Of a DNA stretch of 64,000 bases, positions 10,674-21,069 are shown in pieces. This DNA comes from Thelonectria olida (lineage: Eukaryota > Ascomycota > Sordariomycetes > Hypocreales > Nectriaceae): contig JAGPYM010000005.1 of the NCBI GenBank assembly GCA_020736575.1, forward strand, positions 1,798,001 through 1,862,000, read 5' to 3'. Made by a program: the position numbers and the translations under genes. Below the pieces are notes generated by a model. The model did no database searches and had not been told where the DNA came from. It saw only the letters and a list, made by a program, of their open reading frames with translations. How positions within the stretch are numbered: position 1 is the stretch's first letter; each line of letters begins with the position of its first letter.

Positions 10674-11657
10674 TCACTGCATACCCGCAGCAGCCATGCG
10701 CTTCCGTTTGGTCATGGCACGCGTGAGCGCCACAGCCTCGGCCCTCTCGGCCGCAATCTTTTGCCTCTTGGAGTCGCGCACGCTCGCATAGCACACGCCG
10801 CCGAAAAACACGATGATGATGGCGACGAAGACAATGGCAATGACGATGCCGTCCGTCTCGATGCCCTTCATCTCCATGCAGATGTCGCCGCTCGAGTTGG
10901 TCGTGCAGATCAGGCTCGGGGCGCACGTGCTAGTGAGCACCAAGGTTGGTGTGCATGTTTGCGTCTTGACGTGGCCGTCGCTGGTTTCGACTTCGCACGC
11001 CGATGTCGAGGTTCTGGTTGTGGTGAAGCAGACGGTGCCGGACATGACGCCGCCTGTTGTCGAGGAAGTGGCTGTAGACGAAGCCGTGGTGTCGATGGAC
11101 GCAGTCGAGCTTGAATCGGTCGCTGTCGAGGTAGCTGTTGTTTCGGCCGTAGTGGTTGCGTCAGTCGATGAGACAGTCGCTGTTGAAGTGCTTGAGGAAG
11201 TCGTTGATGTGGATGTGGAAGTGGATGTGGAAGTGGAGGATGAGGCAATGCTGGAGGACAAAGTCGAAGCAACGCTCGTCGAGGCGTCTTCAGACGAAGC
11301 AGCGGTAGATGCCTCTGCCTCCGCCGTGGTGGCATCGGAATCCGCTGTTGTGCTGTCGGCATCTTGTCTCCTGACTCTCCTGAGCTCGTGGTTTACAAAG
11401 AGCTCTCGACAGCGTCGAACGGTGAGTTTGGCCTCGTCGCCTGCGTCTTTGGGACTGCAGCCTGCTTCGATGTAGCAAGAGGCGACCTCGCTTAGGTCAT
11501 ATCCGTCGAGTTGCTCCAAGTAGTAAACAATTGCATTTTTGTCGCCGCAGCTGGAAAGCTGGGCGAGTCTCTCGCTGTGCTCGGAGAAGCACCTGTTTGT
11601 TGCGACGGTGGAGGCGACGAGGGCGACGAAGGCGGTCAATATGCGAAGCGAGCCCAT
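10674..11657 (-). CDS. Ser/Thr-rich single-pass membrane protein, wall-sensor-like
   Basis: Intronless, 327 residues. It opens with a signal peptide (about residues 1-20, FVALVASTVAT). A short Cys-containing extracellular part follows (CFSEHSERL, LSSCGDKN, ASCYIEAGCSPKDAG, RRCREL). Next comes about 110 residues of almost pure Ser/Thr/Ala, which should be heavily O-mannosylated, and then a second Cys-rich segment (TVCFTTTRT, CEVETSDG, TCTPTLV, CAPSLICTT). One transmembrane helix (IVIAIVFVAIIIVFFGGV) and a basic cytoplasmic tail follow. This layout is shared by fungal wall-stress sensors and other S/T-rich surface proteins. The N-terminal Cys pattern is partly reminiscent of CFEM but has too few cysteines for me to assign it. 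Ligand and pathway are unknown. Confidence 0.75.
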   Translation of the reverse strand: MGSLRILTAFVALVASTVATNRCFSEHSERLAQLSSCGDKNAIVYYLEQLDGYDLSEVASCYIEAGCSPKDAGDEAKLTVRRCRELFVNHELRRVRRQDADSTTADSDATTAEAEASTAASSEDASTSVASTLSSSIASSSTSTSTSTSTSTTSSSTSTATVSSTDATTTAETTATSTATDSSSTASIDTTASSTATSSTTGGVMSGTVCFTTTRTSTSACEVETSDGHVKTQTCTPTLVLTSTCAPSLICTTNSSGDICMEMKGIETDGIVIAIVFVAIIIVFFGGVCYASVRDSKRQKIAAERAEAVALTRAMTKRKRMAAAGMQ

Positions 11658-12733
11658 GTTGGAGGAGGAGGATGGGGATATCGGAGGACTGAGAATGAGA
11701 AGGTGTAGAGCGTCGTCGGGACCGTGGTATTATGTCTATAGTACGCAAGATGGTAGAACGAGAGACCAGAGGTGGGCGAAGTGAAGAAGATGTGAAAGAG
11801 GGCTCGTCTTGAATCACTGCTGGATCCAGTTATTTGATTTTCAAAAACGACATTGAAGAGTGGGATTCAGGGTCGTAGTTATAAAAGTCGTCGTCGCTGC
11901 GCTTAGACATGATTCACGTCGTTTCCTGCAAGGGTGTCGTTGGGCTGGGCCAGCAAACGGATCATCTCGGCCGAGAGCCTTCCAGACAAACGAATTGTGC
12001 GATTCCCTCATTGCGAAAAATTAAATTTAGCAAGGACCGTTGCACGTCCTCTCAACGCGTGCGCAGTCGAGTATGTGAGGTTTCAACGGCTCGACTCCCC
12101 ACTCGGGCGACGCGGCCTTGTGGCTGGAGTGAAGCTATCGCGAAAAAGAATTACGACGCCACGGCCAGGGCGAGAGAAGCGGTGGAGTTTGCGCCCCGTT
12201 CTACACGTGGCTGGGGCCAATAAGAGGGAGGTCAGCCGAGAGGCCATGGAGTGTCCGCGTATACCCAGGTCGATCAGCATCTTGAACTGGTGCTAAAATT
12301 GGTCCATGGCCGATGACGCAAGGATTCGTCGCCAGCCAGACTCGACTGACGGATGACATGTTTACGAATATTCTATGAATTTGCTGTGCACGGCTCTCTT
12401 CTTAGTCAGCGGCTGTTTCCGGCGCGTCTGCCGTCCTGCGCAACCAGGTGAGGATATATTTCAGGCCGTTCTCGTATCTTTAAGCAGTCCAATTTGGGGG
12501 CCAATCCTTCGACTCTCGAATTTCCCTATTCACCACCTTTCTCATGTTGGCATGGCCGTGATGTGAGTTCCTCGTTATTATTTATTGTTTATTAATATCT
12601 CTGGTTTAGATAAACCTTTCGTGTTCGGCTCAGCTGGCTGAAAACTGCTGAATATATCCGACCAAGAATTGAACGCTGAATTTCAGAGCAAGAAGATGCT
12701 GATGCAACCAAACAAGAAATTCCCCTCTCTGCG
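11658..12733. other. Intergenic region
   Basis: Promoter side of the Ser/Thr-rich protein and 3' side of the kinase gene. Two overlapping short frames near 11909-12296 show no homology or splice context that I can support. Confidence 0.4.
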
Positions 12734-14281
12734 TTATAAAACTTCCAAAAACCGACGAGTTTCCGCCTCTGAATCAAATTTGATCCGAAAGTAGCTTGAG
12801 CTCTCTTCGCTTTTATCAACAATTTCTTCCAGCTTCACGAACAACATCTCGGCATCTGCCCGCTCCTCTAAGCTGACCAGAAGGTGCCGAGAAATCAGAC
12901 TGACGAGGTCGCCCAGCGCCGTCCCAGCTTGGCAGCATGGGTCTTGTCGTAATCTCTCAAAGGCTTTTCTAACCTGGAAGTGCACCGGATCTGTATCCTG
13001 GTCGGTCCGTCTGTAGAAGCTCCCATTGTCAATCTGAGGATCGTCGGATATCCGAGACCTGCGGAAGCGCATCATGACTTGGTGGCCATACAGGAGCCAT
13101 ATCGTGTGCTCGAGAAACATGCAGCCCATGGACCACATGTCCCATCGACGTGATCTTGGGTTGTCGGGGTCGTGTGTCTCAGGGGCTTCGTATATCGGTG
13201 TCGTTGCTCTCGTATTGGTCGGCGCTTCGCGCAGTCTGGTCGCCTTATTGTGGAACTTGGAAACACCGACGTCTGAAATAACCAAGATGCCTTCTTCCTT
13301 GAAGTGGAGGATGTTCTCCGGCTTGAGGTCGCCATGCCGGCAATTTCCAGAGTGAAGCGCAACCAGTGCCCCGACGAGTCCGAGCATTTGGCGCAAAGAC
13401 CATAAAGCGACCTCGCGAGTTCGGTTCGAGTCCTGTTGTTTCCAGAATTGCCCAAGATTTCCGCCGTCGGCCCACGGAAAGATGACATAGTTGGCCGACG
13501 CTCTCGTGCAGGTGGCAATAAGTTTGATGAGGTGTTTGTGCTCAAGGTGCTGTATCTTTCGTAGATTCTCTCGTTCCTTGTCGAATTCCTTCCACGTCTT
13601 TAACTCTTTAATAGCGACTTGTAAATGAGATCCATGTGCCTATGGGTATTCGTATCAGTATGGTGAAAGGAAGACTCGGAGTGGACGTGAGCCGCGACTT
13701 ACCACAGCGCCCTTTAAATGGTCGGAATGGATTGTCGCTTTATACACTTGACCGGGAGCATCATTCACTTCGGTGCAGCTAATAAGCGGCAACGGACACT
13801 TTGCGTCTATATCGATGTGCTGACCAAAGCCTTCGAATACGGGCGCTTGAAGGGCCCATTGCCACATGAGGAAGTCTCGGACTCGGACTCTGTCCAGGGA
13901 GGCAAAACACTTGAATTGCTTGTCGTCATTTTTCGATACTAAAATGTTGTTGCTCTTATCTTCGCTGTCTGAATTTGACAGTGGGAGGTGTTCATCCGTG
14001 AGGCCTTCTTGAATCATTTGGCGTATCGTCCGCTGCTCACCAATAAGGGTAAGAATCGCAAATATTTTTCTTCCATTGCGAAGGATTTTGTCTGCGACAT
14101 TGGGATGAAATAGCTTTGTTGAGAAGGAGAGTTGCTTGCTGATAGTGGGCTTGGTGATGTTGTCGTCCAGGCAGGTCAATGGGAGGAATGATGCTTGTTG
14201 CTGGATAGGGCTGTCGACTAGATTGACTTCACACTGGCTTAACCGATCATAGAGGGACATTATGGGAATATTTGATGACAT
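12734..14281 (-). CDS. Protein kinase with N-terminal helical region, related to the neighbouring kinase-HET protein
   Basis: Two exons (14281-13703 and 13639-12734, intron 63 nt), 494 residues. The intron splits the kinase N-lobe, and its removal creates the VAIKEL motif with the ATP-binding lysine at about residue 204. The catalytic loop reads HGDLKPEN (Asp about 297), the metal-binding motif is DVG instead of DFG (Asp about 316), and the APE motif is present as YEAPE. All catalytic residues are kept, so activity is plausible. The first 190 residues are helical and align in character with the N-terminus of the kinase-HET fusion on the other side of the 1-kb promoter region. Both have the intron at the same place just before the VAIK strand. 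I infer an old inverted duplication, with the HET part present in only one copy. Confidence 0.85.
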
Positions 14282-15278
14282 TCGTGCTAACTTGAGGAAT
14301 GAATTGTGATGATGAATTCAATGCAACTGAAGTCAAAGGTTGCGCGACTTTTGGAAATTGGAATGGGCCGCGGCCCTCTGCCCCGAACGTCTGGGACTGG
14401 GAGTCATGCGGCTCCTACGAAAATGGTTCAGATTCAGCCCTTCTTCAGCCCGGCGGAGCAAACTGCTGCTGCGGCCGTCGCTCCAAGGGTCTGTTGGTCG
14501 AGTCACAGGCCGCGAGTTACATCATTGTCCCCGATTGCTCGACTGCATGGTAAGAGGTTGCGTTCTGCCAGGGAATGACCCCAGCGCCAGATGCAGAGTA
14601 AATGGCATGTTTGCCAATGCTGGTTAGAACGGTTCCCACCACTGTCGCCTTGATACATCATTGGGCCCTGATGCATGAGGCGCAGTATTCAGTTGAATAT
14701 GTACTGTAGGTGCTCAGGGTGTTCACACCCTCAAGCCCACTGTCACAGTCATTGGTCCATATCTATGTGATAATGCCTCACATCAGCAACTCCAACCCCG
14801 CTCCCTAACCGGCGTGGCTTGGAGTTGCTCGGCCTCCAAGGCTTTTGAGGCCCCATTCAACCTTCATCAATGCCCAATCACTCGTCTGAGCCTCGCTGGC
14901 AGCCGACAGTGGATCACCTTATCCAGAGTAGCTGAGGTTGCCTCGTCTGTTGCCTTGGTGCCTGGTTGGCATGTTATCCCACCCGCTCCGCCAGCCCCGT
15001 CCCAGGCAGTCAGCACTATCCCGCGGCAGCTTATGTGCAGAGGATTGCTGCTCGCCAACTCCAATCACACGTCGTTGGCTTTGCTTTTCAAAGTGCGAAC
15101 CGTCATGAGATCAGGCACCGAGACTTCAAGATAGGATGACTTGCTGCAGGTAGAAAAGCCACCCGGCATCGCCCGACAACGTGGATGAAGGGATCTCCCT
15201 TCCCTTGATTCCTTATGAGAACCATCAGCCCCATTGACTTATTTACTTAGGCAACTTATCGTCCTTGACCTTTAGCAT
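14282..15278. promoter_or_regulatory. Divergent promoter region of the two kinase genes
   Basis: About 1 kb between two start codons pointing apart, so it must hold both promoters. Short frames within it (near 14300-14630 and 14810-15130) overlap in several frames and look non-coding. Confidence 0.5.
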
Positions 15279-18200
15279 ATGTTGGACATCCTGAAATCAA
15301 TTCGTCGTTTCAAAACATCAAGAAAAATGCCTCCCGGACGCAAGGCATCGCCGCTCAAGTCTCTTCGAGACGCCATCGTCGAGTCGTTCGTCGTCAGTCG
15401 TTTCGAGACGGAGCAAGACTTTCTTCCGGACAGCGTAATCATGGAACTGACGAGTGACGCAAACATCAAAAGGCTCTTACCCAAGGCATCCACGAAATTG
15501 GTCCGATTCATCTGCAAAGAAGCCGGACGAATCTTCTTAACCCTTGCGTACAACATTAGCGAATCCGAAGAGGAATTGATAAACCTCGTCGAAGAGTTCC
15601 GTTCACACAAAGTCACTGACGCTCTTTTGCCGATTGACAGGGCGATGTTAAAAGGCTCAAAGTGCAAACAGGGAAAAGGCGTCAAATGCACACATGCTCG
15701 CGCTTTGGATATGTTCCACGACTGGGATGCCTATTACATAAATCATTTCTGCAAGGATCAGCGGCATTTCACCTCACCAGTTTTCAGGAAGGGCGACTTT
15801 AGACAGATCCTCCCCGAAGGATCCATACTTCCCTTCACACACATGAGTGAAGAAGTGAAGGAGGGTCACTTTAGCCGAGTGCACCAGGCCAAGCTTCGAA
15901 CGGACCACCAAGACCACTTCCCTCAGGTAAGATATCAACACTTGATCATCCGTATCTGCTGTTCAAATCTAACGAAACTAGAGCGCTGGACTTGAAGTTC
16001 ACGTCGCTATCAAGGAGCTCAAATGTCTCCCTTCGGAAGCAGACTACAAACCAGAAAAAGCGTGGGAGCTTGAAGCGAAAGCCTTGGGCGACATTAGCGG
16101 CATTGACCATCACCACTTGATCCATCCCATTGCCGCTTTTAAACGCGGCTCCAAACATTATATCGTCTTTGAGTGGGCCAACGGTGGCACCCTCAGAGAT
16201 GTGTGGGAAGAGAACTGCGCCATTCACCAAACACTCAGCGGAGACGACATTATGGGCTTCATGGAGCAGATGCTTGGTGTGATGAGAGCACTCAGCAAGC
16301 TGCACGGCACCAACTCTCGAACGAAGACGGCTCTTGTTCAGAGGAGCCCCGGACTCCAAGAGAGCAACGAGGATGGCGCCACTGTTTTGTCTATAAGGGT
16401 TCCCGATATCAATAATCCGCGAAGTCTACCGAGTGACGACATATACGACAGCCAGCCCAACAACCCTATCCAAAACTGGCGCCATGGCGACCTGAAGCCT
16501 GACAACATCCTTGCCTTTACCGAAGAGTCTAGATTAGGAACCTGGAAGATTGCCGATCTGGGTTTGGCGAAGCAGCACGAGTATGCCACAGTCCAGAGAC
16601 TACTTCCGACCAACACAGCACACACCACATTGCACTACGAGGCGCCCGAGGTGACGACGAATCCAAGGGAGCCTAGATCACGGCGTTATGATATTTGGTC
16701 GACCGGCTGCGTTATTTTTGAGTCTCTGATTTGGCTCTTGTATGGATATGATGCGCTCAACACCTTCTTCAAGCAGCACGCGAAGAACTCCGACGATACG
16801 CTCTATTTCACTGTAACTTCAATGGGAGAAAAACGAGCTCAAGTGAGCTCTCTCGTCAGGAACTTGATCAATGAGATGCTAAACGATCCTGAATGCAAGG
16901 AACCTGGAAAATCTGCCATTGGGGACCTTCTCAAATTGGTTCGAGACGAAATGTTGGTGGTTGCCGTTCCAAAACGCGGACAGCCCAACATTCGGCACCG
17001 GGCCGATGCAGAAACGGTCGTCAAAGAGATGGCGCGGATCTGGAGGGACGCACTGGAAGATGAGAAGTACTTGTTCACAGGAGCGAGTCGAATTGGCGTC
17101 GCGGTTCCTTCGGTCCTTCGTTCGGACTCGCCGAGCGACGAGTCGAAGAGGAGGGATTCTGCAGTCTCTGGTCTATCGACCGCATCTGAGTCCGACCAGA
17201 AATTGGTAAGTCCAATCCTAGTTAGATGAATTTGAACTTGAACCTTTTAATTGGTACTAATTGCGAATACTCGGTGCAGAATGTGAGTCGATGTTACTGA
17301 AATGGTCCTGAGCCATGACTGACCAGCCACTGAGTCACAGACTGTGAGTAGAAGCCAGCAAAAATAATACCCAACCTCACTCCTAATCTCACTCTTACCT
17401 CTATAATACAACTAACACGCATTACAGTATGTGAGTAACGACAAAAAACAGCACCACAAAGGCCATCGTTTGCTAAAGCCGAAATCTTGAATGATCCAGA
17501 GTGTAAGTCCAGGAATGAATCAAGCGGGTGTCAATGATGTGACTGACACGGTTCTATAGCACGTAAGAGCGAACACCCCGAGAACGCCGTGACCTGGACT
17601 GACCTGAGGCCGTATTCTTACCATTAGAAAGTAAGTCAGAACCTCCTTCTGTTCAAATTGCAACGTATCATGAATCAAGATGGCTAACGAATACCGGTAG
17701 ATGGTATGCCCTCGAACGTCGTGTCTTCTGTCACGGAATCATTAAAAAGCTAATGAATAACAGTTTGACGATACTTGGGAGTTCGTGAACGATAGTAGAT
17801 TTGCTTTGGATCTTATGCGTCGTCACCAAGTCGATTCTTTACCTGCGGCTGCTCGAGTGCTCTCCCACAAATGCGAGCGATGTCGGCAGTGGGATTTCCG
17901 GACCTCGACTTTTGCCCTCAGGGACACTTTGTCGGACTTGAAGATGCGATCACCGACTTGCGAGTTTTGTGACCTTTTGCTTACCGCCTGTGCCCCTGGA
18001 TCAAAGCTACCGATACAGTCCCCTTCCGACGACGTCACCGCTGTCGAATTATTCCGAGTCGGGTCAGGTTTTTTTGCGGCCGATAGATCGACTCGAGTTT
18101 TATCAATTTGCCAAACTGGAAGTATGTGCAACAATCCAAGGCCAGTAGTCGGTTGTATCCCAGGCTGATATGGAGACGTCCAGCCGATGAGCCGGCGGCG

Positions 18201-19785
18201 ACGACGAGTCCCTTGGGAGATATCCCGATCGGTTTCCCAATGCTCCCGAAGATGGAGAGCCCAGCTTACTACGGACTTCTTCGCCAATGGATCCACGACT
18301 GCGACAGCCACCCTGGGTGCCACGGTGAGAACACCATGGTCGGGACTCGGAGGATCCCAACTCGACTGATCGATGTAGGCGACACCACATCGAAAACAGT
18401 CCATCTCTCTAGTACAAGGTTTTGGAGCCAGTCGCAGGGCACCAAATACGTTGCTTTGTCTCATCCGTGGGGCGACGCGAAGCTTCATGATCATTTTTCG
18501 ACGACCAGCAAAAACATTGACCGTCGTCTAGTTAATGAAATACCCCTTGATGAACTCCCGGCCACGTTCAAGGATGCGGTCAAGGTTACTCGAGAGCTCG
18601 GAGTTCAATATCTCTGGATAGACTCCCTGTGCATCATCCAGGGTGACGATGGCGACTTCAAGGACGAGGCAAAGCACATGGAAACCGTCTTCAGCTTTGC
18701 GTACTGCGTGATAGCAGCAAGCCGTTCGACGGGGACTTCAGACGGGTTTTTGAAGAAGCGACCGGACCGAAAGTTTGTCGAGTTTGAGGCGCCTGGAGGG
18801 AGTACTTTGTATGTGTGCCAGGCAATTGACGACTTCCAGCACCATGTGATAGATGGGACGTTGAACAAGCGGGGATGGGTGTTGCAGGAGAGGGCACTTG
18901 CGCGGCGGACCATTTACTTTACCGAGACGCAGACGTATTGGGAGTGCGGCGAGGGTATTCGGTGCGAAACACTGACCAAGATGAGGAAGTGAGTTCTTCT
19001 CCTCAGTGCCGTGTCTCTGCTAAGACTGACAACCCAACTCCAGCAACAAAGCTGCTTTCCTTGGCGATCCAGCATTCCCCAAAGTAGCAACAAACTCGAC
19101 AAAAGGGGGCAGGATCCGTCTTTACGAGTCTCTCTACACACAATACTCGACCCTTCAATTCACAAAGGCATACGACCGGCCAACAGCCATTGCCGGCCTG
19201 GAGCAGAGACTCATTCGCGCCTTTGGGCAGCATGGCGGCTTCGGCATCTTCGATCGCTACTTCGGGAGGAGTCTTCTGTGGCAGCGCGGCGACAAGCCGA
19301 TGAGAGACATCGTGTTTCCCTCGCAGCAGTATCGCGCGCCGACGTGGTCTTGGATGGCGTACGAGGGGGGCATCACGTTTCTGGACGTGCCGTTTGACGG
19401 CGTGCAGTGGGAGGATGCGTCGCAGATCCGGTCGCCGTGGAGCGTCAAGCGGACGTCCAGCTCGTCCTGGCACACGGGAGATGCGAATTGCAGCAAGTTC
19501 CTGACGGGCCGGGCGAGAGAGGTCAACCTCGAGCTGGCGTCGCGAGACATGGTTTACGACAAAGATGACCCGCCTAGTGAGGACCGAGATGTCAAGTGCG
19601 TGGTCGTTGGCAGTCAGAAGCCTGGAGTGGCGCCGAATGTCGCAGCGCGGAAGCACTACGTCCTCGTTGTGGCCAAGAGCTTGGAGAGCGAAGATGGCGG
19701 GACGTATGAGAGAGTTGGAGTTGCATCTCTGCGAGGGAGCTGGATTGACTTGACCGGGCCAGGAGTGGAAGTGCGGATTTGCTAA
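15279..19785 (+). CDS. Protein kinase-HET fusion protein with seven 3-nt microexons
   Basis: The model has twelve exons: 15279-15926, 15982-17205, seven microexons (17280-17282, 17341-17343, 17428-17430, 17500-17502, 17560-17562, 17628-17630, 17701-17703), 17764-18121, 18184-18988 and 19044-19785. This gives 1265 residues in one open frame. Residues 1-216 are a helical region shared with the neighbouring kinase. The kinase part has VAIKEL (Lys about 227), HGDLKPDN (Asp about 386), DLG in place of DFG (Asp about 408) and YEAPE. After a Ser-rich linker come the microexon residues 625-631 (N-T-Y-S-H-K-M). The HET part follows, with ALSHPWGD (about 841-848), YLWIDSLCIIQGD and RGWVLQERALARR, all hallmarks of heterokaryon-incompatibility domains. 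HET domains trigger fungal cell death on activation. A kinase attached to HET suggests phospho-controlled activation, which is an inference. The 62-nt intron at 18122-18183 was chosen because it alone keeps the frame. Confidence 0.85.
17206..17763 (+). other. Array of eight introns separating seven single-codon (3-nt) exons
   Basis: The introns are 17206-17279 (74 nt), 17283-17340 (58), 17344-17427 (84), 17431-17499 (69), 17503-17559 (57), 17563-17627 (65), 17631-17700 (70) and 17704-17763 (60). Donors are GTAAGT, GTGAGT three times, GTAAGT, GTAAGA, GTAAGT and GTATGC. All acceptors are CAG or TAG. Branch-point-like sequences are visible in nearly all (TACTAAT, ACTGAC, ACTAAC, ACTGAC, ACTGAC, GCTAAC, GCTAAT). 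The fourth is weakest. The bases between successive introns are AAT, ACT, TAT, AGT, CAC, AAA and ATG, always three, always in phase 0. Each intron contains an in-frame stop if retained. The flanking exons only stay in one frame if the total between them is a multiple of three. Confidence 0.85.
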
Positions 19786-21069
19786 GTTAGATTGCTCTAT
19801 TTTGCGACAGACACTATCACTCTCAAATACTGTACATGTACCTATGTAACGTGCCCATGAGCTAGCTACTGTTATAAGTCCCGCTTCCGCTTGTTCTTCA
19901 TGACACGATGAGTGGTGGAGGGTGGTGGGGTTGAAGCCCCCCAGTGACGACGTTGGTGCAGAAGTTGCCATAGAAGACGCCCAAGGAGAAGAAGATTGCC
20001 GCCTTCGGGATTAGCCGACGATCCCTACCAAGATTGAAGAAGGGAAAAGAATTGAACGGCAAAGGCGCCAAACTCGGTGGCGGTTCTATTGATGCCTCGC
20101 GCTCGCCATGTGTCTTCGCTTGTTCCTGGGGGCGTCAAGGCTTCTTCTAGCGGATAAAAAGAACAAGTTTTGTAGCGCAAAGGAAGATATTAAGCTTAAA
20201 CTTTGGAATAATCCGGCGTCGTAGGTCGTCGGATGTAGTGATCGGCGTTCGTCCACTCTTTTGTGTGCCTTTACCAGGCTGGATAGAGCATGGTCTATGG
20301 CGTGCTCGGAACGACCGATTACGCTGCTCCATTTTGTGACATAATAATTTGGCTGCCTCGTGCTTCTGCGTCACTGCCAAGAGGGAGGATGCAACTTGTA
20401 GGGATGTTTGCTCTCGAGCTGGCGCATCCATTGGAGACATCTGTGGGCGTTGTAGGGATGGGCCATCGTAACGGCTCCAATTGCGTCTCTGAAACATGGC
20501 ATCATTGAAAGAGAAGACGGTTTGATGCAGCAGTTGCTAGATTGTTGCCCTCTTGAGCTCACGGCCTCCTGCCAAGCCAGCACGCAAGCGACTGAGCGTA
20601 CGAAGATGGCGACACAAGAAGCACAGAGGGTGCAGCCTGCAGATTAATGCACATTAATTATATGGAACCAAGGAGCGTCCTAGTGTCATGTCTGGGTCCA
20701 TGTCGGTTGATCGCTTCCACAATGTCATGGAAGGTAGCGGACCGTCGGTGGCTTCTCTAAGTCAAGGATACATGTGCAAGGCAAGTCGAAGGGCATCTCG
20801 ATCCTGCCATGTTTGCGTAACCAGGTACTTGTTTGGGTGAGGTACCTTTCCTTTAATAACTTACTCGATAAAATCCTTGACGTAGACGTGACTTGTTCTT
20901 AACATGTCGCGTGTTACTCACTCGTATAATTAGACCTCATTCCCGCAACCGTCCTCGATTCCGTCACACTCATCGAGTCATCTTTATTCTATTGCTAAGC
21001 GCTGTGCATGCTGCAGTCGTCCTTTTGCGCGTTTTCTCCCTGTTTGGAACATCATCCTCTACCGCCATC
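19786..21069. other. Intergenic region with transporter promoter
   Basis: No gene supported. The last part should hold the promoter and leader of the amino-acid transporter. An in-frame extension upstream of its chosen ATG lacks a good start. Confidence 0.45.

Noticed and set aside
10813..11475. A 220-codon plus-strand Val-rich frame
   Set aside because: It is antisense to the Ser/Thr repeat of the surface protein; the Val richness simply mirrors Ser/Thr codons.
18122..18163. A short intron of the HET part ending at the first good CAG after GTATGT
   Set aside because: It leaves the wrong phase and a stop. The acceptor at 18183 with a CTGAT branch point keeps the frame and the HET sequence.
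19003..19971. A 322-codon minus-strand frame
   Set aside because: It lies opposite the HET exon, has no homology I recognise and reflects codon bias of the real gene.
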